Assembly: GCA_016720585.1 (NCBI GenBank) | Contig: JADKKH010000006.1 | Coordinates: 297,094-361,093, forward strand | DNA length: 64,000 bases | Direction of reading: 5' to 3' | Origin: Chitinophagaceae bacterium | GTDB lineage: Bacteria > Bacteroidota > Bacteroidia > Chitinophagales > Chitinophagaceae | Shown here: positions 1-8,273 of the stretch, piece by piece | Layout of the letters: each line of letters opens with the position of its first letter | Numbering within the stretch: position 1 is the stretch's first letter | Made by a program: the position numbers and the translations under genes | Notes under the pieces: generated by a model | Told to the model about the DNA's origin: nothing | What the model saw: only the letters and a program-made list of their open reading frames with translations | Databases searched by the model: none

Positions 1-1147
1 GAGGGAAAGTTTACCACGGATGTATTCTGGAATACGTATATAAAAGCCTTTTGTGCAGACGTAAGTAAATATATGATGCGTGGAACCGAGACCGTGAGCA
101 AGGAACTTAATACCACGATGATGGGATCGGGTTTTATTATCACCCCGGATGGTTATGGTTATTACCAACGCACATGTTGTTGATGAAAATGATGATGAGA
201 CCCGGAAGAATTTTGTCAAGCAGGCTTTCCAGGAAATACTGGACGATGATGCCAAAACGCTGGAAGAAACCATGGGTCGTAAGCTCACGGAAGATGAGGA
301 CAAGGCACTGACAGAAGCCAACAGCTGGTATTTTTCCCAGGCGATGGAAGTGGGAAACATCAAAAAAGAATTTAATGTGGTGTTGGGCATTTCCGGGGAT
401 AAGGGCAAAATTGTTCCCCTGACTATCCGGGCAAACATTGTTACACAGGGCAAACCTATTCCGGGCAAAGATGTCGCTATTCTGAAACTCACCGAGAAAC
501 ATACATATCCCACCATCCGTATTGGTGATGATAAAGCGATGCGGGTAGGAGACCCGGTATATGTATTGGGTTATCCCGCAGTTGCCACTTTTAATCCCTT
601 GCTTTCTGAAGAGACTATATCCGAAGCAACCTTAACCAAGGGGCTTGTGAGTGCTAAAAAAAATATGAAAGATGGCTGGGAAGTATTGCAGATAGATGCG
701 GCTATTACACATGGCAACAGCGGTGGACCGGTAATGAATGAACAGGGTGAAGTAATTGGCCTGGCCACATTTGTTAGCGTGGATGAGCAACGCAAGCAGG
801 AAGTGCAGGGTATGAACTTTATTGTACCTACCACTATTGTGAATGAGTTTGTTGATAAAGCAAAGATCAAACCGGGGATGAGTGATATTTCGCTGGCTTA
901 CGAAGAGGCCATGAATTTATTTGACAAAGCCCGGTATAAAAAAGCCTTACTGAAGTTTAAGGAGGTGAAAGATATGAACCCTTCCTTTCCTTTTATAGAC
1001 AGCTATGTCAGCCAGACCCAAAAAAATATTGATAAGGGGCTGGATAAGGAACCAAAGGATATGATGCTGTATTATTATATCGGGGGCGGGGTGTTGGTGT
1101 TTGTATTAATCTTGTTTTTTGTATTGAGGAGGAAGAAAAAGGCCTGA
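1..1147 (+). CDS. Trypsin-like serine protease with C-terminal TM helix, 5'-partial and frameshifted
   Basis: The gene enters from the left edge. Frame 1 reads GSGFIITPDG and then runs into a stop at 181, while frame 2 reads VITNAHVVDE onward to the stop at 1145-1147. Removing one G near 157 joins them into the classical S1C/HtrA-like sequence. The triad is visible: His in NAHVV (codon 173), Asp in GKDVAIL (codon 470) and Ser in GNSGGPV (codon 719). After the protease domain comes a TPR-like helical stretch (YEEAMNLFDKARYKKALLKF), then a hydrophobic segment at about 1064-1130 ending in RRKKKA. It is therefore probably membrane anchored by its C-terminus. No PDZ domain is seen. The longest single-frame piece starts at 149, but that is not a credible natural start. 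The role is probably envelope proteolysis; the substrate is unknown. Confidence 0.82.
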
Positions 1148-1158
1148 TGCTAACAATT

Positions 1159-1189
1159 AAAAGAGCGAAACATTATGCTTCGCTCTTTT
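1159..1189. terminator. Bidirectional hairpin terminator
   Basis: An 11-bp perfect inverted repeat (AAAAGAGCGAA / TTCGCTCTTTT) surrounds a 9-nt loop. It lies between the convergent protease gene and the BNR gene. The A/T tails on both sides let it serve both strands. Confidence 0.75.
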
Positions 1190-1212
1190 AATAAATTTTA
1201 TTTCAATCCTTG

Positions 1213-3849
1213 TTAATCTTCTTCTTCATTTTTTTTCTCAGTCTTCTTTGGCTTTTCTTTCTTCTTCATCCACTCCGCATCTTTTTTCAATCCTTGCACA
1301 TAATCCAGTTTACTCACATACAAACTGCGGCCATGCGTGCCCAGGATAATCTCATTTTCTCTTACCTGTATGGCAATATCATGCACAGGAACAGATTTTG
1401 GCAAGCCCCCATTCCAGGTCATAAAATTATTCCCCTGGTCGAAACTTACATATAAACCACCATCGCTGCCCACATAAAGTATGCTGTCGTTTTTTGGATC
1501 TTCACGAATCACATTTAACGGTTCAAAGGGAAGGTCTTTGCCTAATTGCTTCCAACTCATTCCATAATCATCACTCATATATAAATAAGGAGCAAAATTA
1601 TCACCACGGTAACCATTGAGACAGACATAGACTCTTCCTTCTTTATGCTGAGAAGCAATTACTCTGCTTACCCACAATCCTTGAGTCATGAGTCGGGAGT
1701 CGGGAGTTACAGATTTCCCTTTTTTAGGACTTGTCTCTTTTTCTGCAACCTGACTGATGAGTTGCCATGAATACCCGCCGTCTTTTGAAAGATGGATATT
1801 GCCATCATCGGTTCCGGCATATAACATACCAAAACGAAGTGATGATTCACTTAAGGTTGTAATAGTTCCGTAGGGCACATTACCGGCAACTTTTCCATTG
1901 CTCAGATCTTTACTCATGCCTACCAGGGTGTCGCCCCTGTTGAGAGAACGGTATAAACGATTCGAAGCGATATAAAAAATATCCTGGTTGTGTTTGCTTA
2001 ATAAAATAGGGGTCTGCCAGTTGAAACGCAATGGTGTTTCACCCAATTCATGCTGCGGACGAACTGATTTTCTATCGCCCCTTGTTTTTCTGTTTAACCT
2101 TGAATAAACGCCAAATTGTGATCTTGCACAGGTGGTGGTATTATCCCTTGTGTCCACCTGAACCTGCATGCCATCGCCACCAACTAACGATTTATAAGGA
2201 TAATCGCCTGAGCTCTGCCAACCGATATTGGCACGGTAAGAAGAAGGTCCGTACCAGACATTATTATCCTGGAGGCCACCATAAACATTATAAGGCTTAT
2301 CATCATCCGTAACAACAGAATAAAACTGCCCGACAGGTGGTGTATTGGCAAAAAACCAATGTTCACCGTTATCATAAGTAATATTACAGCCCCCATCGTT
2401 TCCATTGATCATATGATCATCTCTTTTAGGATCGATCCAGATGGCATGATGATCGCTATGCACATTGCGCTGGTCCATACTTTTGAATGTCTTGCCACCA
2501 TCTGTTGATAGCTGAATCGATATACCGAAGATGACCACTTTGTTTTCATTCATTGGCGAAACATATATTTTTCCAAAGTAATAACCATAGGTACTGTAGA
2601 TATTGATTGCTTTGGTATTTGTTTTTTTCCAGGTCATACCGGCGTCATCGCTGCGATACACTTCACATCCACTGATACCTGTATTCTGAAAACCATCATC
2701 ACTGTCGAGGTAATCCCATACGGCTGTAGGTTTTACTTTTTCCGCAGCCACCATTTCTTTTACGGATTTTGCCGTGTATTTGCGGGGGAAGAAACTTTTT
2801 CTTAAAAAAGTATCCAGTTTTTTACTGTCAAGTGCTGCAAATTGTTCTTTGGTTAAAGATTTGAAATCATCTTTTTTGTACAAGGAGTCATTTTTCTTTG
2901 TGGTATCGGGTTTTGGTGTGTTGTTATCAACGATCGCATAAACGATATTGGGGTTTTTCGGGTAGACCGCCAAACCAATTCTTCCGATCTTATCACCGGT
3001 CATAAAACCTGAACCGGGACCGGAAATCAATTTCCAGGTTTCACCACCATCACTGCTTTTATAAATACCACTTGTTTTCCCGCTTTCCTCAAACTTCCAG
3101 GCACGGCGGACCCGGTACCACATGGCTGCATACACTTCATTGGGATTGGCAGGATTAATATCCATTTCAATCCCACCGGTGTTATCATCCACATACAAGG
3201 TTTGTTTCCACGTTTTGCCACCATCAGTTGTTTTGTAAATACCTCTTTCTTTATTGGCCGAATAGAGATGACCCAGTACGGCTACCCAGGCAATATTTGC
3301 ATTGGTTGGATGCAACAGTACTTTCCCGATATGATGTGATTCGGGCAGACCAAGATATTCCCATGTTTTGCCATTATTATTTGTTTTAAAAACACCGGTT
3401 CCGGAATAGGAGGAACGGCTGCTGTTCACTTCACCGGTGCCTACCCAGATCAATCGGGGAGTTGCCGTCCAGTTAACGGCTATATCACCAATAATCAATA
3501 CATCAAGACTGTCCATAATGGGTGTGAAGCTCTGACCATTATTTGTTGTGTGCCATAATCCGCCGGAGGCATAAGCCACATAAAATTCAGTCGGATCTTC
3601 CGGGTTGGCATCTATATCCACCACCCGGCCGCTCATGATGGAAGGTCCTATATTCCGGAATGCTATTTCATTAAGCAACGAACGGGACTCCAGTTTGCGT
3701 CTTTGATCAAGTCCCTGCATTCTTTCGGCGGCGGGAGTGGGGTTTACCTGGGAGAAGGCAAATGTGATAATGTGCAAATATGAAAATGTGCAAATGGCTG
3801 ACAGCAAAAGTCTTCTCTGGCCGGCAAGATTTTTTAACAATTGGAACAT
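1213..3849 (-). CDS. Exported BNR/sortilin-like beta-propeller protein
   Basis: This 878-residue protein belongs to the WD40/YVTN/BNR-like (VPS10/sortilin-type) family that is abundant in Bacteroidota. Asp-box motifs recur along it: TTDGGKTW, SSDGGETW, SDDAGMTW, STDGGKTF, SKDGGYSW and SDDYGMSW. These indicate two multi-bladed propellers. A signal peptide ends near AFSQ at about residues 32-34. The C-terminus is a lysine/glutamate-rich tail, not a T9SS domain. It is a paralogue of the genes at 35976 and 43068. The substrate is unknown; similar proteins are often labelled glycosyl hydrolase, but I see no catalytic evidence. The signal-peptide coding region contains short TTTGCACATT repeats that look like intergenic repeat sequence. 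Confidence 0.9.
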   Translation of the reverse strand: MFQLLKNLAGQRRLLLSAICTFSYLHIITFAFSQVNPTPAAERMQGLDQRRKLESRSLLNEIAFRNIGPSIMSGRVVDIDANPEDPTEFYVAYASGGLWHTTNNGQSFTPIMDSLDVLIIGDIAVNWTATPRLIWVGTGEVNSSRSSYSGTGVFKTNNNGKTWEYLGLPESHHIGKVLLHPTNANIAWVAVLGHLYSANKERGIYKTTDGGKTWKQTLYVDDNTGGIEMDINPANPNEVYAAMWYRVRRAWKFEESGKTSGIYKSSDGGETWKLISGPGSGFMTGDKIGRIGLAVYPKNPNIVYAIVDNNTPKPDTTKKNDSLYKKDDFKSLTKEQFAALDSKKLDTFLRKSFFPRKYTAKSVKEMVAAEKVKPTAVWDYLDSDDGFQNTGISGCEVYRSDDAGMTWKKTNTKAINIYSTYGYYFGKIYVSPMNENKVVIFGISIQLSTDGGKTFKSMDQRNVHSDHHAIWIDPKRDDHMINGNDGGCNITYDNGEHWFFANTPPVGQFYSVVTDDDKPYNVYGGLQDNNVWYGPSSYRANIGWQSSGDYPYKSLVGGDGMQVQVDTRDNTTTCARSQFGVYSRLNRKTRGDRKSVRPQHELGETPLRFNWQTPILLSKHNQDIFYIASNRLYRSLNRGDTLVGMSKDLSNGKVAGNVPYGTITTLSESSLRFGMLYAGTDDGNIHLSKDGGYSWQLISQVAEKETSPKKGKSVTPDSRLMTQGLWVSRVIASQHKEGRVYVCLNGYRGDNFAPYLYMSDDYGMSWKQLGKDLPFEPLNVIREDPKNDSILYVGSDGGLYVSFDQGNNFMTWNGGLPKSVPVHDIAIQVRENEIILGTHGRSLYVSKLDYVQGLKKDAEWMKKKEKPKKTEKKNEEED

Positions 3850-3936
3850 AAAAGCAGTTAATTTTCGTTAGTAAATTGCAGTAGCGTGAAGCGAACAGCA
3901 TGTAGCCTGCCGCTTCTCTTTCAAACTTACTAAACT

Positions 3937-4647
3937 ATGCGATTGATTGTTGCCCTCTTTTTATTTATTTCTATCAGTGGTTCCGGCCAGTGGAAAAGCT
4001 TTACACTCAACGTAAAAGGGGATACGCTCAACCGGGTGGATATGAATGGCAAAAAGCAGGGACCCTGGTCGGTACATGTGGATGACCTTAGAGGAGAAAG
4101 GGGCTATGAAGAAGAGGGTTATTATGAAAATGACCAGAGGACGGGTACCTGGAAAAAATTTTCATTGGAAGGTGTGAAAATTGCTGAAGAAAATTATGCC
4201 TGGGGAAAACTGCATGGTAAAGCCCAATATTATACATATAACGGTGGATTGTTACGGGAAGAAAGCTGGCGTGCCATGGACCCAAAAGTTGCTTATGATA
4301 CCGTTGCCGTGTATGACCTGAAAGATGCTTCCAAAGTAATGAATTGGGTGGTGGTAAAAAATGAAGGGGTATCATTAAAGCATGGCAAATGGACCTATTA
4401 CGAACCCCGGGAAGGAACGATTGAAGCCACCGAGTTTTATGTTATGAACAAATTGCGGACAGAAAACGATGAATTCATCGGTGATGATGATATCCGGCCG
4501 ATCGATGTCAGTAAATCAAAAATAGATACTTCCGGTAAAAAAGCATTGGCCAAACCACAGGCCATCCTGGACTATGAAAAGAAAAACTCCGGGAAAAAGA
4601 AAATAAAATCAAGAGATGGGCAGACGGGCTATTTGCCGGTGCCGTAA
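3937..4647 (+). CDS. Exported MORN/YwqK-like repeat protein
   Basis: This 236-residue protein has an N-terminal signal peptide (IVALFLFISISGSG). It then carries several short tandem motifs of the form G.W...DGK: KQGPWSVH, RTGTWKKFS, LHGKAQYYTYNGG and KHGKWTYYEPREG. These resemble MORN-variant repeats of the YwqK family, which fold as beta-hairpin sheets. The C-terminal third is lysine-rich and low complexity. It diverges from the BNR gene (87 bp apart) and converges on the esterase (9 bp apart). No enzymatic residues are recognised and the function is unknown. Confidence 0.75.
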   Translation: MRLIVALFLFISISGSGQWKSFTLNVKGDTLNRVDMNGKKQGPWSVHVDDLRGERGYEEEGYYENDQRTGTWKKFSLEGVKIAEENYAWGKLHGKAQYYTYNGGLLREESWRAMDPKVAYDTVAVYDLKDASKVMNWVVVKNEGVSLKHGKWTYYEPREGTIEATEFYVMNKLRTENDEFIGDDDIRPIDVSKSKIDTSGKKALAKPQAILDYEKKNSGKKKIKSRDGQTGYLPVP

Positions 4648-4656
4648 AACAGGATT

Positions 4657-5520
4657 TTATTTAGCACTCCTTTTAAAAAAGTTGCTGAAAAATAATAACT
4701 GGTAGGGTACCGCATTTCTCCAGTAGGCCCAGTCATGTTTCCCCGGCCTCACGATATAGTCATGTGCAAGTTTCAGCTGCAAAAGTTTTTCATGAAATAA
4801 TTTATTGGCTTCGAAATAAAAATCGTCCACCCCGCAATCAAAGATCATTGTCAGCGTATCTGCAAGGCTGGTCTGCAACCGTTTTTTATATTCATCCACC
4901 ACATGGATTACCACATTTTTTTGCCAGTTTTCAGCATGCGTGAGGGTATCGCCCAGCCTTTTCATTATATCAAATTTGTTGCGGCTGTAATTCAGATCCA
5001 TGCCACCACTCATCGAGCCGCAGGCACCAAAAAAATCCGGGTGACGGAGTGCCAGAAGAAAAGCGCCATGCCCACCCATACTTAAACCAGTAATGACTCT
5101 GCCAGCCCGGTTTTTGATAGTAGGGTAATGCGCATCAATATACGCAGGGACTTCGTTGCTTATATACGTTTCATACTTCATGGTGGAATCCACCGGGCTG
5201 TCGAAGTACCAGCTACTCTTTCCTCCATCGGGGCAAACGATCATCAGCTTGTATTGGTCCGCATATTCTTTTAATTGCGGCACCCGGATAATCCAGTTGC
5301 TGTACCAGCCATCATAACCATGCAACAGGTACACAACCGGAAACTCCATATTTTTTCCGCCACGGCCGGCATGCTTTTTATTTAGTTCAGGTTTTATTAC
5401 CACACATTTAAATTCTTTGTGCATGGCATTGCTGTAAATGCTGATGGTGTCAACCGTGGCTGCGTGAGATGCGGTTACCAGGGAAAAAATAATTACCGGT
5501 AAGAATGCTTTCCTGATCAT
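4657..5520 (-). CDS. Exported esterase of the esterase D / antigen 85-like alpha/beta-hydrolase family
   Basis: This 287-residue protein has a signal peptide ending near SHAA. The esterase core shows the oxyanion region VVYLLHGYDGW and the nucleophile elbow GLSMGGHGA with Ser147. The likely acid is the Asp in DCGVDDFYFEAN and the base the His in PGKHDWAYW. Family members hydrolyse acyl esters such as feruloyl esters, S-formylglutathione or aryl esters; the substrate cannot be read from the sequence. Length is typical. It is transcribed alone. Confidence 0.9.
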   Translation of the reverse strand: MIRKAFLPVIIFSLVTASHAATVDTISIYSNAMHKEFKCVVIKPELNKKHAGRGGKNMEFPVVYLLHGYDGWYSNWIIRVPQLKEYADQYKLMIVCPDGGKSSWYFDSPVDSTMKYETYISNEVPAYIDAHYPTIKNRAGRVITGLSMGGHGAFLLALRHPDFFGACGSMSGGMDLNYSRNKFDIMKRLGDTLTHAENWQKNVVIHVVDEYKKRLQTSLADTLTMIFDCGVDDFYFEANKLFHEKLLQLKLAHDYIVRPGKHDWAYWRNAVPYQLLFFSNFFKRSAK

Positions 5521-5715
5521 ATCTAAAAATAAGAATTATCATAAACCCACCCCATTTATATGGGCATTTAATATTAGAAACTAATGCTGCTCCGCCAACC
5601 GGCGGAAGGGGATGGAAACTCTGTTATATCACGATGAATAGAAAAAGCCATTTGCTTTAAAACAAATAGCTTGTGATAAAGTGGGTTACACTTTTTGGAT
5701 CTGTGCGGCAGCAAG

Positions 5716-5745
5716 TCTCCCCAGCGGGGAGATTTAGAGGGGCTT
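5716..5745. repeat. Intergenic hairpin repeat (TCTCCCC...GGGGAGA)
   Basis: A 7-bp stem with a 3-nt loop is followed by TTTAGAGGGGC. From memory this matches a repeat often found between Bacteroidota genes. It lies just past the 3' end of the M1 peptidase gene and may act as its terminator. The rest of the 5521-5751 gap holds a small CCGCC/GGCGG hairpin and nothing else I can name. Confidence 0.45.
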
Positions 5746-5751
5746 TACTCC

Positions 5752-8157
5752 CTAAAACCCTTTTTTCTCCTGTGCTTTTTGCATAGGGTTTCCGCTTTGT
5801 CCACCGCCGGCGCTTCTTCCGCCCTGTGTTTGTTTAAAGATGGTGAATTTAGAAGGTTCCGCAATCGTATTCCAGCTATTATTGCTTTCGTTGATGTCTG
5901 CAGTCTCCCGGAAGGGATCCAGTTTCACCGAGGCAACTTCTTTGTCCTTGATAAAAGTTTTAATTACTTTATTTTCATTTGCCCGCCATACCTGTGCCGG
6001 AATACGGTCTACTTCTTTAGTGCCATCTTTATAGGTCCATTCTACGATGATGGGCATTACCAATCCGCCTTTATTGCTGAAGGTAAGTTCATACATATTT
6101 TTGCCGGCATACTTTTCTTTTTCTGCATCGGACAGGCCCTCCCGTTTATTTGCGGGTAAGGTCACGGCATATTTTGCAGTATCGTATTTCTCTATCCCCC
6201 GGGCATATCTCCAGTAGAAATCACGGGTTGATGTGTCAGCATCGGTTTGAAAAACAATATTCTTGTCTTCCCTGTTACGGATCTTTGATATATCATCAAA
6301 AGTCGGAACCTGGGGTTTCTCGACAGGACGTTTTATTACTGTTTCTTTTGATTCCGGTTGTTCGGCAGTCAGATCCGGTTTAGCATATTTCAAAGTGTCA
6401 AGTGAAATATCACAGACTTCTGTGCTGTAAAACCAACCTCTCCAGAACCAATCGAGGTCTTCACCACTGGCATCTTCCAGGGTGCGGAAAAAATCAGCAG
6501 GCTCGGGATGCTTGAATGCCCACCTTCTGGCATATTCTTTAAATGCATAGTCAAATAACTTACGGCCCATAATAGTTTCCCGGAGAATATTTAAACCTGT
6601 AGCTGGTTTTGAATAGGCGTTTGCTCCAAAATTGCTGATGTTTTCGCTATTGGTCATAATAGGTTCCAGCTGGTCTTTAGGCAGCTTCATATAATCTGTG
6701 ATCGTATTGGCGGGGCCTCGGCGGCTGGGGAATTTATTATCCCAGAGTTCTTCTGTAAGATATTCCACAAATGTATTCAGCCCTTCATCCATCCAGCTCC
6801 ATTGACGTTCATCACTATTGATGATCATCGGAAAAAAATTATGGCCTACTTCATGTATCACCACACCCAGCATGCCATTCTTCATGCCTTCGCTGTAGGT
6901 GCCGTCTTTTTCAGTTCTTCCAAAGTTGAAACAGATCATCGGGTATTCCATACCACTGGAGGCTTCCATACTTTGCGCAACAGGATAAGGGTATGGGATC
7001 GTGAATTTGGAATAAGTTTGAATAGTATGCTCTACGGCTTTACTCGAAAATTTACGGTATAACCCATATGCTTCTTTGGCATAACCACTCATACACATTA
7101 TTTTTTTTCCTTCTATTTTTGTAGCTAATGCATCCCAGATAAATTTACGGGAGGAGCCCCAGGCAAAGTCCCGGACATTATCGGCTTTAAAAATCCATGT
7201 TTTCTTACGAGGCGAAGCCGAAGCAATCATTTCCCTGCCATTTTTCTCTGCAGCTTTGGCTTCAGCGAGTGTAACTATTTCTACCGGTTCAGCTGATTGT
7301 TGTGCTTTATTCCAACGGGCTAATTGTGCAGGAGAAAGAACGGAAGAATAGTTCTGGCATTCACCGGTTGCGAGAATTACATGATCCGCAGGAACCGTCA
7401 TCTGCACTTTAAAATTGCCAAAGGTTAACGCAAATTCTCCCCGGCCGGTGAATTGATGATTCTGCCAGCCCTGAAAATCACTGTACACACAAAGACGGGG
7501 GTACCACTGTGTCATGGTAAATTCATGATTACCATCTTCGGGGAAATATTCATAACCACCCCGGCCGCCTCTGCCCATGCGATCTATAATTTTATAATTC
7601 CAGTTCAATTTAAAAACAAAACGCTGACCAGCTTTCAAGGGCACCGGAAGTTCAATCCGCATCATCGTTTTATTAATGGTATAGTTCAGGGTCTTGCCGG
7701 AAGCATCGGTTAATTTCAAAATATTAAATCCGAATCCGTTATCCGTTTTTTCTTCAGCAGCCCTGTCTAATTGTTGTGGGCTGCTTTGTTTGGACATGAC
7801 ATTACTGCCCTGGTAGTTGGCATTATTTACACTACTGTGCTGGTTTTCGTCCAGCTGCAGCCACAGGTAGGTGAGGAGATTGGGTGAGTTATTAAAATAG
7901 GTCACTGTTTCACTACCATTCAGTTTCAGATTTTTTTCATCCAGTTCACATGTAATATCATAGTCGCAACGCTGTTGCCAGTACTTAGGACCGGGGGCGC
8001 CGCTGGCAGTACGGTATTCATTGGGCGTAGGGAAACTTCCCCCCATTTGCTCAAACTTATTGCCATGGTTGCTGTTGGGGTTGTTTTGAATGTTCTGGGC
8101 AGAACTTGTTTTACTAAAACCAATAAATACCAACAGGCCAAAAAGGAAATTTTTCAT
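5752..8157 (-). CDS. Exported M1-family zinc metallopeptidase (copy 1)
   Basis: This 801-residue protein has a signal peptide (MKNFLFGLLVFIGFSKTSSA). An N-terminal beta domain is followed by the M1 catalytic core. The zinc site is HEVGH at residues 435-439 with the third ligand Glu458, 18 residues later (HEXXH-X18-E). The substrate-recognition motif is GMEYPMI, a variant of GAMEN. The C-terminal part (about 600-780) is a beta-rich domain with a basic tail ending QKAQEKKGF. M1 enzymes are aminopeptidases; this group is probably periplasmic or surface-bound. It lies 116 bp from a highly similar copy on the same strand. Confidence 0.93.
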   Translation of the reverse strand: MKNFLFGLLVFIGFSKTSSAQNIQNNPNSNHGNKFEQMGGSFPTPNEYRTASGAPGPKYWQQRCDYDITCELDEKNLKLNGSETVTYFNNSPNLLTYLWLQLDENQHSSVNNANYQGSNVMSKQSSPQQLDRAAEEKTDNGFGFNILKLTDASGKTLNYTINKTMMRIELPVPLKAGQRFVFKLNWNYKIIDRMGRGGRGGYEYFPEDGNHEFTMTQWYPRLCVYSDFQGWQNHQFTGRGEFALTFGNFKVQMTVPADHVILATGECQNYSSVLSPAQLARWNKAQQSAEPVEIVTLAEAKAAEKNGREMIASASPRKKTWIFKADNVRDFAWGSSRKFIWDALATKIEGKKIMCMSGYAKEAYGLYRKFSSKAVEHTIQTYSKFTIPYPYPVAQSMEASSGMEYPMICFNFGRTEKDGTYSEGMKNGMLGVVIHEVGHNFFPMIINSDERQWSWMDEGLNTFVEYLTEELWDNKFPSRRGPANTITDYMKLPKDQLEPIMTNSENISNFGANAYSKPATGLNILRETIMGRKLFDYAFKEYARRWAFKHPEPADFFRTLEDASGEDLDWFWRGWFYSTEVCDISLDTLKYAKPDLTAEQPESKETVIKRPVEKPQVPTFDDISKIRNREDKNIVFQTDADTSTRDFYWRYARGIEKYDTAKYAVTLPANKREGLSDAEKEKYAGKNMYELTFSNKGGLVMPIIVEWTYKDGTKEVDRIPAQVWRANENKVIKTFIKDKEVASVKLDPFRETADINESNNSWNTIAEPSKFTIFKQTQGGRSAGGGQSGNPMQKAQEKKGF

Positions 8158-8273
8158 TTGATGATTTTTAAAATTTAACTATCTAAGGTATGACAACAAA
8201 TGGTTAACAGATAAGACCGCCTTGTTTTGTTTTAAAGCAGTCATATTAGTTGACACAGAACAATTAATTATTA

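Noticed and set aside
145..165. Programmed ribosomal frameshift in the protease
   Set aside because: No slippery heptamer, stem-loop or family precedent is seen; a single-base indel is simpler.
140..502. Antisense ORF of 120 codons over the protease
   Set aside because: It is antisense to a well-supported catalytic domain and has no motif.
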